Shown here piece by piece: positions 44,112 to 56,660 of a stretch of DNA of 64,000 bases. The position numbers and the translations under genes were made by a program. The stretch comes from Heterohyrax brucei (Eukaryota > Chordata > Mammalia > Hyracoidea > Procaviidae). The number at the start of each line of letters is the position of its first letter. Within the stretch, counting starts at the first letter, position 1. The stretch spans positions 21,619,501 through 21,683,500 of the forward strand of contig CM053140.1 of the NCBI GenBank assembly GCA_028571685.1, given 5' to 3'. The notes under the pieces are model-generated. The model saw only the letters and a program-made list of their open reading frames with translations. It made no database searches and had not been told where the DNA came from.

Positions 44112-45189
44112 CCTCTTCACACGTCCAGTTACCTTTTTGTTGAGACAATCTGCTCAAACATTTTGAGAAAACCAGCAAGGTAAAACCTCACCTGTAGATG
44201 ACAAAGTGTAGCATGGCCACAGTTAACTTATAGAAATAATACTCTTAAGAGTGAAAAAACCTTAAAGAATTCTAAATAAAATGCAAATCTGTGAAAAAGA
44301 CAAAATTTTAGGCAACAACATTTCTAAACCTAACCATTAACTATATTTAAAAGAACTTCAGAAGTCATACATGATAATCCTGAGGCAAACATCACATAGC
44401 CAAGATATACCATGATGATTTATACAGCAACACAGTCAAGTCTCTACCCAAATCATATAAAAACAAATTTATAGGTAAATGATTTGAATTTCCAGTGAGA
44501 ACATTGGCTTTGATGATGCTCAATTAACAGAAAGTTATAATCAGGTTAGCAACTAAGAAATAATAATAGACTCATGATATAATATTATACATTTGTTATA
44601 CGATTAGGCAAAACACAAGGGGAAATTACTACCATACATTTTTAACCCAACAACAGTCAGGCACTTCTCTTGTTCCTAACCTGTTGCATGTAACTTATTA
44701 AGGAAAGCCCTTTAGTACTTCTCCTTTATAAGAAGATATTCTGGACTTTCCAAGAGGTTTCAGATGTGTCAGGAGTTTAGTAGAGCTTACCAAGAAACCA
44801 CAGTAAAGTTATTTTACTAAAGATCTTAAAGTAAAAAACCTTCCCTTTTTCTTCTATTTTTGCAATTCCTGCCACTTGGTTTTTGACTCCAAAATCTTAT
44901 TCTAATAAGAGGGCAAACATTTGCCTTTAAGGGAGATTACCTAAAAAATAAATTTTGTTATTTTAACAGGAAAAAAACCAATTCGGTTTACATCATATCT
45001 AATATTAAACCTCTTAAAAATCTCGCAATCTAAATCATTCCACTTTCGTAAGACAAACTTCTAACTATATCAAGAAAATATTTTTCAATAAATTTTATAG
45101 AGTAGCTCTTTAAATGGTGAAAAGGAGCTTACTGACATTCACACAATAAGCTCTGAGAAATGCACAGATTTATCCTATGAAAACTCTAC

Positions 45190-45775
45190 ATATGATGTTT
45201 GAAAGTTAAGTCCACGGACTTCACTGTAAAAAGTGCTACAGACCTCACTGCTGAATATCACCATGGTCACCTTCTAAGTACTCCCCTTGGGAAGCTATGC
45301 ACCAATGCCAATGCCTAGTCCACCCTTCAAAGCCACCTTGGAATTTTTTTTTCTGCAGTGGCCGTTGCACACTGCGGCATAGTGGCAAGTTCATGAACCT
45401 AACTGTATACTTTCTGTGGCAGAGGTTTTAGCCAGTTAACAAATAACTGCATGGAAACAGACCTGACCTTAACCTCAATGACATCTTTCTTTACCTGAAG
45501 ATACAGGAAATATTCAAAGGAAGGCATTTTGATGACAGTCAGGTCTCGGGGGTAATACGACATCTCTGATGGCCACCCTAGAAAAAGAGTTCCAAGATTG
45601 CTTTGAAGGGTGGACGAGGCGCTGGTGTCAATGCACAGCTTCCCAAGAGGAGTACTTCGAAAGTGACTGTAGTGATATTCAGCAATGAGGCACAAGGACT
45701 GACAATAGAGTTCACAAACTCATCCTATAAGAAGTGTTGCATATCTCACTGCCGAACATCACTATGGTCACCTTG
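45190..45775 (+). mobile_element. mariner-type transposon remnant (block B)
   Basis: Homologous to 4,998-5,707: a terminal-type start near 45,190, a degenerate transposase C-terminal frame at 45,470-45,650, and a second terminal-like motif (actgacaatagagttcac) near 45,700. It is more decayed than the A copy; the SPDLAP motif is lost. Confidence 0.65.
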
Positions 45776-46845
45776 AAAGTACAGCCAGGGGTCCCAGCTG
45801 ACTTTTGGTATTCCCTTCGTAGTTGCCAATTGGTTACAGGGTTTCTCTGAAGACCCAACAGTCCTCATAAGACAATGAAAAAGAATTATTTCAGGAGGGT
45901 TCACTGGACCATGACAGAAACAATGACTCAAAAATGAAAACACTTCAAAGTAGGGTTGCAGCAGCCTGGATAGCAGTCCTGTAGGTTCTGCTACTGAGTT
46001 TGCGGTTTGCTTCTTATACTTCATCTATGCCTGGGGTATAGCTAGGGACAAAAAATCAGTGATGTGGATCTGAAATATTTCCTGTTTCGGCAGGCAGGTG
46101 TCTATCCCTTGGCTGCACCCACATGCAGACTTCAAAAGAGTCTTGCCAAGGAGGCTTCTGGAACTGGCAGCAGCACTTACCCTGGGATGTTGTCCTTCGG
46201 CAGATTCTTGCTCCCTTGCTTGGATTCCCTGGTCCTGATGGAAGCTCTCTGATACCCCGCTGGAGGGCATACAGTGGTGACCTCTATCTCATCTTGGCAT
46301 GTTTCTGAAGTAGGTCTAAGCTGGCTTCTTTGAAACACAAGGGACAATTTAAGCAACTTGTCTCCAGGTGTGGATGACAAAATGAAGCGGACTGTCCCTC
46401 TGGAATGCTTCAAGGAGTGGTTAGGCTGGCCCTTCTCATCTCTATCTCATGAGTATTCCTTGTTAACAGGGTTAATTGCGGTTAAACTGTAACTGTGGAA
46501 GCTGTCAGTATAAGAGGCTGGACTAAGGAGGAGATGTCCCTGCATTACAGTCGAGTGGCTGAACCGAAAACTCCTTCAAGGGTTTCCTATGCTGACCCCT
46601 GTGATGCTTGGAGCAAGGGAATCATCTTCTCCCACATGAATTACCTCCAAGTTCATAAACGATAAAGATGAAGTGACTTTTGGAGAGTCTGACCAGGTTA
46701 CGAGGAAAACCAAAGACCACATGAGTGGCTACTCCCTGAATAAACGTACCCTTTGGACTCTTTGCCCCATTCAAGGCCTATGGGAGGGGCAAGCTGTCTT
46801 CCAAATATGAAAGAATCATGGCTTCAAAAGTCAAGGGGCAGACTC
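45776..46845 (-). mobile_element. Possible endogenous retrovirus LTR-like region (block B)
   Basis: Counterpart of 5,708-6,739. The TATA-like stretch (minus strand, near 46,010-46,020) and downstream region are recognisable; the ttggtgacc-type motif is altered here. No retroviral genes are seen. Confidence 0.38.
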
Positions 46846-47272
46846 TGCTGTGACAGATGACTTTTGTGTGTGGCCTTTCTGAATACCTGGGTCAACACAT
46901 TGACCATGGGTTCAGCCCACCAATGTGCACATATTAACACGGCACTACTTTCTGGATGTTGTTGATGCAACAGTTAAGGAGCAAGGGTCATCTCTGTATG
47001 TGAGGTTTATGGAGGAAGCTGGCCAGCAGAGGGCACGTACTGTGTACGAAAGTCAGGACGCCTGAGCAAGCTAAACAGTGGGACTGATCACCTGTGGCCG
47101 ATTGTGTCTTCCTCCTTTTGCTCACTGATGTGTGTTGATGGCTGAACTTCCTGCTGACTGGTGACAGTAAACGGCACTGGTGGGTTTCCACAGGCTTTTC
47201 AGGTACTCTGCGCGGCCTGTGAAGACAAACGGGCCAGTAGAGCCATCCTATTAGATCCCGGACTACAGGCGG
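46846..47272. other. Deletion-type junction and collinear sequence
   Basis: At about 46,890 the sequence passes from the equivalent of A 6,790 to the equivalent of A 10,345. No gene is seen. Confidence 0.6.
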
Positions 47273-47405
47273 AAACCCTGGTGGTGCAGTGCTGCAGTGC
47301 TGCGTCTTCTAACCAAAAGGTCAGCAGTTCGAGTCAGCCAGGTGCTCCTTGGAAACTCTGTGGATTGCTATGAGTCAGAATGGACTCGACAGCGTAGGTC
47401 GATTA
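47273..47405 (+). mobile_element. AfroSINE present only in block B
   Basis: Clear forward copy: ggaaaccctggtggtgcagt, 'cttctaaccaaaaggtcagc', 'caggtgctccttggaaactc', 'atggactcgacagcg'. The middle is shortened. Block A lacks it near 10,520. Confidence 0.85.
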
Positions 47406-47559
47406 CGGGGAACTCAACATAGGATCCTCTCAAGTGGGCCGAGATAATTTTAGAATAGACAGCAATTGTATTATACACTGGAACCTTTTGTGTCTCTTTG
47501 TGTTTGCAGCAGGGGACAACTTGCTCTATCATCTCTGTGCTAGGAGATATTTTTAGAGC

Positions 47560-48680
47560 ACAGCTATTATATGAAATGTAACACAGAGTCACCTGGAAGG
47601 CACTATGCTGAGTGAAAAATGACAAACATTGTATGAGACCATTACTGCAAGGACTTCCAAGGTTTAAGCAGAGACGAAAGTAATCTCAGACAGTTACCAG
47701 GGTGGGGAGGGATGAAAAGGGACAGCCACAGATTAGACAGTAGATAGGAACTGCAGCAGGTGAAGGGAATGACAGGATGCAGTCAGTACAAGGGAGGTTA
47801 GCCCAACTGGATCACATCAAAAGCTCAAAGGCTTTCTAAGTACAACCCAACATTTTCAAGCACAGACTAGCAGGGACAGTTTTGGGTAACCACAGTTTTT
47901 CAGGACACCTAGGCTAATTAGCACAATGCGGTTTATTTTTTTTAAGAAAATGTTCTGCATATCACTTGGATGAGGGGTGTCCGTCTTCTTAACAGCTATA
48001 GTGGCCATCTAAGCAGCATCAACTGGTCCCAATCCACCTGGAGCAGTGGAGAATGAAGGACACCAAAGATAACAGAAAACCACGAGCCCAGCACACAGAA
48101 GGAGCCATGTGATCCAGACACTTCATCAGCACGAGAGAGAACGAGATGGTGCCTGGTTATAACCAATGGCTGCCCTGACAGGGAACACAAGTTAAGTACC
48201 TGATTTAGCAGGAGAAAGACAGGTGTGCAGAACAAGAACTCTACTAAAAAAGACCACACGCTATTAAGAAGTGCACACTTCATGGTCCGTCAGACGGCAG
48301 GGTCCCTTAAAAATACAGCCCCTGCACTCTCAGTTAGCCCAGAGACGAAAAGAGGACCAACGACTACTCTTCAGACAAAGACCAGACTGGACTAGAATAT
48401 ATAGGTGATGCTGGCATAGAATATGCTTCTTGGCTTAAACACAGACACAGGGCTGTCTGGGCAGCTCCTCTCTAGAAGTGAGATGAGAGGGTGGAGGGGA
48501 CAGGAGTTGGTGGAACGCATATGGGAAATAGAGGGTAGAAAGAAAGAGTGTGCTATCACAGGGCGGTGGGGGCAACAGCAGTTACAGGTGCACGCTAATG
48601 TGTGTTTTGGGTTTTACATGGCAAACTGATATGCAAACTTTGGCCTAAAGCACAATCAGAGATTTTAAAAGAGAGAGACA
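47560..48680 (+). mobile_element. L1-type 3'-end copy (block B)
   Basis: Counterpart of 10,681-11,800, with 'catcaactggtcccaatcca', 'ggtccgtcagac', 'cttcagacaaagaccagac' and an A-rich end. No ORF2 remains. Confidence 0.6.
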
Positions 48681-50645
48681 CAGTCAATTCCAAAGGAGAG
48701 AGATCTTCCCAGCACCAGAAAAGAACAGCCAAGAGCAGGGAGCTAGCCTCGGCACCTGGGACCCCAGCACTAAGAAACACCTGGAACCAGGAGACAGAAA
48801 GACAGATCTAGAAGTGCTGGCAGAGAACATCCGTAGGAGACAGAGTGGTGGCCTTTCCTGCCCACAGAGGGAGAAAGCTTCCCAGTGGAATAGGGTTCCT
48901 CTGGGCACTCATCAGCACCTAAATTCCATGCAGCCACACAATGAATTACTGAAACCAGGAGAGGAGTGCTGTGGGAGAGACTGCTGGTGTCGGAACTGGT
49001 CAAGACGGACGAGAGAACAGGGCAATCTGACTTCTGCCTCACAGACATCTTTTGAACCACTGACATCTCTTTTATCACATCCATTACTTTCCTGATCCAC
49101 AATCCATTTTCCCATCTACGCCTCTTTACATTCTTCCTTAATTTGTTAGTAACAAGCTCCCGTCTGATGTCATTCACCCAGGAATGATACTTTCAAAACC
49201 CACTTGCAGCCCAGAAGCTGTTCTGTTTTAAATCTCAGATACCCTCTCATCTATCTGTGCGGAATACCTGCCTGAGGCTGTCTCCTGACCTTGAAAAAAC
49301 CTGGAGAGGTCTAAAGGACCTGTGGCCTCTGTCTCTTCCAGTGGGGCTCACATCGTCCTCAGCTCCCAAGTGTGTGAAAGATGCCATAATTCAGAGCTCG
49401 GTTGCTCAAAGCCTGTCAGATATGACATAGAGCTGGTAAAGGGAACAGTCAATCCAATCGGGTTGTGTTTACAGGAGTAAGGTCTACCTCAACTGGCAGG
49501 AGGAGCACTCTCTGGGAAAGTGACATGTGAAGTGAGACCAGGAGATGCCCATGGTTACAATGTTTGCTTCAGTCAACGGCAACAGCTAGTGTAAAGACTG
49601 AAAGGCACAGAAAATCTTCATCTCAAGGAAAGGTCTTAAAAAGCACACTGTGCCTCAAGTAACAGGACCCTGGATCTCACCCAAAACAGTTCCTTACCAG
49701 CATTGTCCCGGGCTGCAATTTCCTTCACAGAGATAGATACCTTAAGGAGGAAAGAGCCTCTCTTCTCCCCAAGATGGCAGCTGGATTGCAAATACTTTCA
49801 GAGAGGAACAGTCAGCAATCTAACGGGGTTGTCAGGGTGGTGTAGAGACACAGACAGACAAAGTGGGATGCTGCTCTGAAACACCAACAATGCGGAAGTG
49901 GTTTTAGCATATGGTAACACGTAGAACCTAAAAGGAAAAGTCTACATTGTCAAAGGCAAAGCTGGCAATGCTCTGGAGGAAGCCAGGACGTCCAAATGTA
50001 AAGTCTCTCTCAGTTGCAGAGAACACATAGGATGCCAGCGACAGAACGTGGACAGAAACGTGCATTTTAAAGTGCTCCTGATGAGACTTTAAAAGAAAAT
50101 GACAAACACAGGGTGGGTCACTGGAAGAAAGAGATGCTTTCTACGCAGCGAAAAAGAAATTGTCTGAATTACATCCAAACGTCTGGTGGAAGATCTTCAT
50201 GGTGGAGTACGGGATCTCCTGGCCACTTAAGAGTGAAAAAGAGAGAGGAAAAAGATGGACTTAAAATGAACTGTGCAAAATGAATACAAAGCTTAAACAG
50301 ATGGAAAATTCTGGTGTACAAACTAAGGACACACATTTTAGAATTTTCACCAAGCACATGGCTACACAATCTTCTGTAAAAGAGATTCAGCCAGTGACTA
50401 ATGATTCTAACACAGCAGAAAATTCATCAGCTACAACTGAAGGGGACAGAGAAACAATGCAAACAACACTGTCTGCCTCTTTGAATTTCATAGGAAGGGA
50501 ACTGGTCAAAGGAGCTACATCCCTCCACTTGTAAGAAACGGACCGGACCACCCTTGGAGCACTCCAAACATCAGCAGATGTGTCGGAATTTGCACGGATA
50601 ACAGCCACGGCTGCCTCCGTTTCAAAGGGTGGAGTCACAGCCTCA
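48681..50645. other. Non-coding sequence collinear with block A
   Basis: It matches 11,801-14,624 except for the A-only part at 12,490-13,200. No gene is recognised. Confidence 0.55.
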
Positions 50646-51585
50646 GTTTTAGTTATTCAGTGCTGCTTTAATGGAAATACCACAAGTAGATGGCTTTAAA
50701 AAGAATTTTTTTTGTTTTTTTATCATGATGAATTGAAAGTACACAATCCAAGTAAATTTTGCACATACGCCTCTCTACAGCTCTATCTGCTCTCCCCACC
50801 CTGTGACAGCACACTCCTCTTTTGCACTCTTCTAGCATCCTCCCAACCAACACCTCTCTTTCCTCTCTACTCTGTTCTCTCCTCCAGGAAGAAGACAGAT
50901 GGACAAACTTCTATAAATGTATAAAGCCATAAAATACACACATCACATGCTAACTCTGTGTCCCCAAGTCCAGTCCATTCGTACTCTGAGTGCTGACCTC
51001 AGTACTGCTTTCAGGTCTGGGGCTGCAGCAAGTCTAGGAGCCATGTTCCCAGGGGACTCTCTACTTTGTCAGACCATCAGTTCTGGTCTTTTAGTAGAGT
51101 TCGTGATCTGCACACCTCTTTTCCTCATGCTATGGCAGGGACTCTACATCGCTGTCCCCTATCAAGATGATATTAGTCACGTCCAGTAAGCCAGAAGTCC
51201 AAATTCAAGGTGTCAGCTCCAGGGGAAGGCTTTCTCTGCTGGCACTGGAGCAAATTCCTTGTCCTCAATCTCCCTGGACTAGAGGCTTCTGAGGCATAGG
51301 TCACCTCATCCTTTCCAAAGCATGTGCTCAGCTCCTGGCACTGCTCTTTGCTGCTATGAGATCCCCAAGTCTCAGCTTACCTCCCTTTCTGTTATATTCC
51401 CAGAAGCCACACCAGGCCACCATACAATCCCACACATTAAGTCCTGCCCCACCAACTCAACTGCAGCCCATCCACCTTCATTAACATCAGAGAGGCAGGA
51501 TTTACAACATGAAGGACATTACACAATACCAGCCGAGTTAAACGGCTACATAGATTTTGGGGAGAACACAATTCAATCCATGACA
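50646..51585 (-). mobile_element. MaLR-type LTR split by an L1 3' piece (block B)
   Basis: Counterpart of 14,625-15,580, ending caattcaatccatgaca at 51,585. The nested antisense L1 segment is at about 50,740-51,170. The 5-bp flanks have diverged here. Confidence 0.7.
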
Positions 51586-52256
51586 GTGTCCTAGGTTTTC
51601 AAGAGTCAGATCTTCATCCACTCAGTTCTGGGGGATGGGATCACTGCTCAGTGCTCAGAGGACAAGGCAGCCATGCCCAGAGGGCCTACTGGGTGGGGCT
51701 CAAGGCATGCAGCTGCCACTCAGACGAACTAGGAGAATGGGACCCCTCAAAGCCAATGGGCTGCAAGTGCCATCGGAGTGGGCCTGGAAGGTGCAGCTGA
51801 ATCCCAGAGCTGAGGGGCCTCCTCCCACAATCCCGAGAGCAGGGCCAATGCCCAGAGTCCAGAGGACAACAATAACGCCCAGATGGTCCCAAACAGCAGA
51901 AAATTATTTTGTATCCTTAACAGCTAATATAAATTGCTCCATCGGGTTTGGGATTTATGTGGCACTCATTATCCCTTCTTCTCCTTACATTTCCCCCACA
52001 AGGAATGGAAAGGTCGACCTCACACCTGTCGCACCACTCTACTGCATACACAGTCTTCTAGATTTCACAGGCTGACAGGTGGAGAATTTGGCCCCAGCAT
52101 CAACTACTCCTCAAGTCTCAACTATACTTGATGGAGATGACTCAGAAGGTGAGATTCTGGCCTTGCAGTTGATTTACGACTCCACAGATGACACGATGGG
52201 GTTAACTGTGTTTTGGATGTTCCAAGGACAGGAATTTGAAGGGACCAAAGTTGTGG
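51586..52256. other. Non-coding sequence collinear with block A
   Basis: It matches 15,586-16,229. Longer frames at 51,635-52,075 are not conserved in the A copy, so I do not call a gene. Confidence 0.5.
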
Positions 52257-52420
52257 AAGGAAACCCTGGTGGCGTAGTGTTTAAGCGCTATGGCTGCTAA
52301 CCAAACGGTGAGCAATTCAAATCCACCAGGCACTCCATAGAAGCTCTATGGGTCAGCTGTACTCTGCCCTATGGGTTTGCTATGTGTTGGAATTCACTGG
52401 ATGGCAGAGGTTGTTGTTGT
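52257..52420 (+). mobile_element. AfroSINE (shared with block A)
   Basis: aggaaaccctggtggcgtag at the start, 'gctaaccaaacggtgagcaa', 'caccaggcactccatagaag'. Orthologue of 16,230-16,405. Confidence 0.88.
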
Positions 52421-52429
52421 AAAGGGTCA

Positions 52430-54083
52430 AATCTTATGGAATGAATTGCATCTCCCCAAAATCTGTGTCATAAATCCGAGCACCCATGCTATTGTTATAA
52501 TGTTATTTGGGAATGAGTTGTCTTAGTCGTGTGAATGATGCAGCATTAGTGGAGGCTGCATCTTCAGTCATTCTTTCTTGAAATGTTAAACAGATTACAC
52601 AAGGAAGCAAGCAATCAGAAAACGGAAAAGTGATTCCATGCTTGGATTTATGACACAGATTTTGGGGAGATGCAATTCAGTCTATACCTAGATGCCCAAC
52701 AACAGAGGAATGGATAGGTAAACTGTAGTATATATATGGAGCATTACATAATGATAAAGAATAATGATGATTCCACGAAACATCTCATGACCTGGTTTCA
52801 ACTGGAAGACATTATGTTGAGTGAAAGTAGTCAGCGACAAAAGGACAAATATTGTATGAGACCCTTATGATAAGATCTCAAAACCAGGCTTACATATAGA
52901 AGAAAAGACTCTTTGACAGCTGCAAGGGAGGGGAGGGAGAGAGGGCGAGGGGGGAAGGGTTTAGATTAGATAGCTGCTAGAAACTTGGTTGGGTCAAATC
53001 GGTGATAGCACACATTAGAAACAAGAACAACATTAAGTGGAACTTCAGCACAACTTGAATACTCCTTCCATCTTAACCCAATATTGCAAGGTTAGAGTAG
53101 CTGGGGCAGGGGGTGGGGGACCATGCTCTTAGGCAAAATCAAGGCCAAATGGCACAACCAGCGTTTTGCTAGGAGGGCTCTCTGCACCCCACATGGGTGA
53201 GTGGTGTCTGGGGTCTTAAAAGCTGCCAAGCTGCCATCCGAGGGCACAGCAAATGGTCCCAACTCAGCAGGAATGGATGCTCACCAAGGACTAAAATGAC
53301 ATGGGGTAAAATCAACCCAGAAGACAGAGAGACCCACAGTGAGTGCCTACATCGACTTACGACCAGAAGGAACGGATCGTGCCTGGCTCTCATCAGTGAT
53401 AGCCACGATGGAGCTCACTACATTGAGCCTCACTGGCAACACAAGAATAAAATGAGTTGCACCCTGAGATCTCCACTAAAAGACCTCAATTGATGGTCCT
53501 GTGGTTTCAGGGTTCCCCTGGGAGCATGGCTCCTGGCTCTGATGCTGCCCTTGTCCATAAATCATAATGAAGGTCCACTCTTCGGACACGATTGGATTGG
53601 ACTTGGCGATGCAGAGTGACCATATACTGGATGCACTTTATGGTTCTATGCATTTATAGGATATCATCCAGCTGACCTCTGGCTGGAGGACAGAGAGTGG
53701 GTAGAGAGGAGGGGAAAGGAGACTGTTGGGAGGATGAGACATGTATGGAGCAGAGAGGAATAGTGTGCTGTCACTGGGCTGGGAGAGCAGTGGAAGTTGC
53801 ATATGGGTGGGCATGTAAATGTATATGGGAACGTACATTTTCACTCAGTCATAATAAAAAAGAAAAAAAAAAAACAGAAAAGTGAGCTAGCAACCCAGGT
53901 GAAGATAACCCAGGGACAGAAGCCCCAAAAGACAAACATCTTCCACCAGAGGCCGCAGACACAAAGCCTTCTCCTAGAGTGCCCACCACAATTCAAACTT
54001 TCAGCCTCCTAAACTGTGAGAAAACAAACATGTTTGTTAAACGAACCCACTTGTGCTCTGTCTGTTACAGCAGCACTAGAGAA
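52430..54083 (+). mobile_element. MaLR-type LTR split by an L1 insertion (block B)
   Basis: LTR parts are 52,430-52,633 and 53,877-54,083, collinear with the uninterrupted LTR at 16,410-16,800. Confidence 0.7.
52634..53876 (+). mobile_element. L1-type 3' end inserted only in block B
   Basis: It is flanked by a direct repeat gaaaagtga (52,625-52,633 and 53,877-53,885), which extends to 15 bp with one mismatch. It ends in an A-rich tail (53,856-53,876). Inside are 'acaaaaggacaaatattgta', 'tgggtgagtggtgtctgggg', 'ctgatgctgcccttg' and a 'ggaggggaaaggag' region. It is a 5'-truncated retrotransposon copy with no ORF. The A-side LTR shows the empty site near 16,612. Confidence 0.75.
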
Positions 54084-54084
54084 C

Positions 54085-54262
54085 AAAAGGTACCCAAGTG
54101 GTACAGTGAATAACTGCTCAGCTGCTCACCACCAAGTCACCAGTTCAAATTCACCAGCAGCTCCTAGGAAACCCTATAGGGCACTTCGACTCTGTCCTAT
54201 AGATTCACTAAGAGATGGCAGCAGCTCCAGGGCACTGAACAACGAGATCTAACTACAACAAG
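54085..54262 (+). mobile_element. AfroSINE (shared with block A)
   Basis: Orthologue of 16,801-16,975: 'acccaagtggtacagtg', 'cagctgctcaccaccaagtc', 'ccagcagctcctaggaaacc'. Confidence 0.8.
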
Positions 54263-54264
54263 GT

Positions 54265-54735
54265 ACTGTTCCACTGACATTCATGCAAGTACTACACACA
54301 AGTGCCCAACAGTGGAAATAACCCAAATTCCCATCAGCAGAATCATGGATAAATAAAATGGAGTCTATCCATCTAGTGGACTATTATTCAGTCATAAAGC
54401 AAAATGAAGCTCTCGTAAATGCTACAGTATGCATAAAACATGAAAACACTACATCAAATGAGTCAGACACAAAACAAACGTTCTAGGACCTAACTTGCAC
54501 AACACACCTAAAATAGGCAAGCATACAGAGACTGAAGTTTATTAGTGGTGACCAGGGGCTGTCGGGGGCTGAATGGAGGGATGAAGTGGAGTTACAGCTT
54601 AACGCAAATTGGGATTCTGCTAGGGGTGATGAAAAATTTAGAAACTGATACTGGTGATGTGGTTGCACACAGGGCCAGATTAATGGATGTTACTCAATTA
54701 AATATGTAAAACAGCTGAAAAAGAAAAGAGTTTTC
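54265..54735 (+). mobile_element. Old L1 3'-end copy (block B, uninterrupted)
   Basis: Counterpart of 16,978-17,620 without the SINE. It contains 'ggactattattcagtcataa', 'gagtcagacacaaaac' and 'gggggctgaatggagggatg'. Confidence 0.65.
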
Positions 54736-55184
54736 TTGTATATATTTTACCAGACACACAAACACAAATTAGCATGAAATGAACACAAGACAGTATTTGA
54801 ATAAAAAGCAACTTACTGTCTTGAACTCAGTACATACCTGAAAGGAGAGGGATTTAGATACCAGGGGAGGAGAGAGAGGAAGTGGGTATTTCAAAAACGT
54901 CATGCCAACTTTAAGCAGTACTCACCTAGAGAAACGAAATTACGTAGCAGGAACTGGAGTGTGCAAATGGATTTCCTCAGGTAACTGAATCTTGGTCACC
55001 TTCTTCTGAATATGAAAAAAGGTCTACCTCTACGATAAAAAAAACAAAACCTGAATTATCATTCAGCATACTTGAAAACAAAAGATTATGTTAATGGCAT
55101 TTGATTTACCAATCATTTCACAAACTTGACACTTGAAGACACTGCATTTTGGAAACGAACCATACAGCTGGTCCTTCACCGTTT
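54736..55184. other. Non-coding sequence collinear with block A
   Basis: It matches 17,600-18,036. No gene is recognised. Confidence 0.5.
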
Positions 55185-55224
55185 GGTGTTAGTTACCCTG
55201 GAGTGGATTTCAAATGATGGGAAC

Positions 55225-55800
55225 TGTTGGTGCGATTCCCATGGGACATCATTTGCTGGTGTGATTAACAGGGGACACCACTGGCTCGTGTGATTACCAG
55301 AGGATACCATTTGCTCGTGTGATTAATACAGGATACCACTTGCTGGTTTGATTAACAGGGGACACCATTTACTAGTGTGATGTACATGAGGAGCTGAGGT
55401 TGAAAAGAATCACACTGACAACCAACTTTTCGTTTGCTGTCGGCAGAAAAGGGACAGTCTCCAGCAAGTAGAGATTGACACCAGTGTGCTGAACCCAGCA
55501 GCTTTTATTGAGCAAAGTAAACAAGTTTTCTGCTGGCAAACTGAGAAAAAGCATCTCACCAGCCTTCCTTACTTCAAAACAAGTAGTGGCATTCCCAGGA
55601 AGGGGGATGAGAAAGTCCCTGAACTATTCTCCATCGAGTGTGAGTTTTCAGCACGTACCCGTTTGCAGTACACCGACACAACCTTGTCTCCAGGGCTTTC
55701 GCCAGGCTTCTGCCATTCTCAAGACAAGCCCCTATCTTGAGAAGGACCAGGGTAGGGTCAGCAGGATTTCACATTCTTTCCAAACACACCCATTGCTACA
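55225..55800 (-). mobile_element. Solo-LTR-like insertion present only in block B
   Basis: It starts TG and ends CA. On the minus strand it carries 'gctcaataaaagctgctggg' (55,492-55,511), a poly(A)-signal context typical of retroviral LTRs. The end near 55,225 is made of 29-bp tandem repeats. I could not find a convincing target duplication (gaac versus ggtc), so the LTR identity is provisional. No coding region. Confidence 0.5.
55226..55399. repeat. 29-bp minisatellite, about six copies
   Basis: Period 29 bp, with copies starting at 55,226, 55,255, 55,284, 55,313, 55,342 and a degenerate one at 55,371. The shared core is 'gtgtgatta' followed by 'ggacaccattt'-like bases. The copies differ from one another, so the array is not recent. 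Confidence 0.85.
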
Positions 55801-56224
55801 GGTCCCCACAGATGTGCACAGCAGAACTTCTCCACAGGGTTTTCAAGGCTGGAGCCTTTTGGTAACAGATCACCAGGCTTGTCTTCCAAGGCCTACCTGG
55901 CTGGGTTTGAACTGACAACCTTTCAGCTAGTAATGTTAACCCTTTGCACCACCCAGGAGCTCCCTGTTTCGCTCTTTACTGTCTATATCTTCTGTTTTCT
56001 TATGCTTACATTCCACACATTTGACATACATTTAGGACCTTCATTCTACATTACATTTGGTTGAAAAGGAAACAAATTCTCTAATCATACTGCAGGTGTC
56101 ACATACTATTTACTCAACTTAAGCCTTACTTTTTTTTGTACTCAAAATTATAAATTACATTTCTCCAGCAGCTGCACATTTTACATTTTTTTCAGGAAGA
56201 GCTCTGTGTGAAATAATTTTTATA

Positions 56225-56660
56225 AAGGATGAGCGGTCTTCTGCAACACTGTAACGCGGCTGCCCAAAGAAGAACAAATCTGTCCTGGAAGAAGCAAACA
56301 TCAAGGCTTTTTAGCAGCCATGACAACACTCTGTCACCCACAGTCTGGGCATGTGATCATGGAGGATCCGTTCCTGCACAAGGATACCATGCGTGGTCAA
56401 CTCCAGGGACCTTCAGAGAGATGCCCTGACAGAGTAAATATAAGTCATGCAAACATAAACAGTGATTATGAAGAAGGCACATGCCCATGAACTTTGTCCT
56501 ATTGTATGTGGGGTTGCTGTGAGTCCGAACTGAAGACACAGTACCTAACAACGTGTGGCTGACCTTCGAGGATCCCTTCAAGTATTCTGATCTGTTATGG
56601 GGTTGAACTCACCTTTCAATTAGCAGCTGAGTGCCTAATCAAAGCGCACTGCTGACAGTC
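56225..56660 (+). mobile_element. RTE C-terminal fragment and AfroSINE piece (block B)
   Basis: Counterpart of 18,520-18,940: 'ctgggcatgtgatcatggag' equals the YFGH region, then 'gtggctgaccttcgaggatc' begins the SINE-like part. Confidence 0.6.

Larger units (their letters stand above)
55185..55968 (-). mobile_element. Older AfroSINE split by a block-B-specific insertion
   Basis: SINE parts are 55,185-55,224 and 55,801-55,968 and together match 18,037-18,236. The intervening 576 bp are absent from block A. Confidence 0.75.

Noticed and set aside
51635..52075. 146-codon plus frame in block B
   Set aside because: The collinear A sequence (about 15,640-16,070) does not preserve the frame and no domain is present.
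55226..55399. 29-bp direct repeats that superficially resemble CRISPR repeat length
   Set aside because: The repeats are contiguous without spacers and lie in a mammalian interspersed element; this is a minisatellite.
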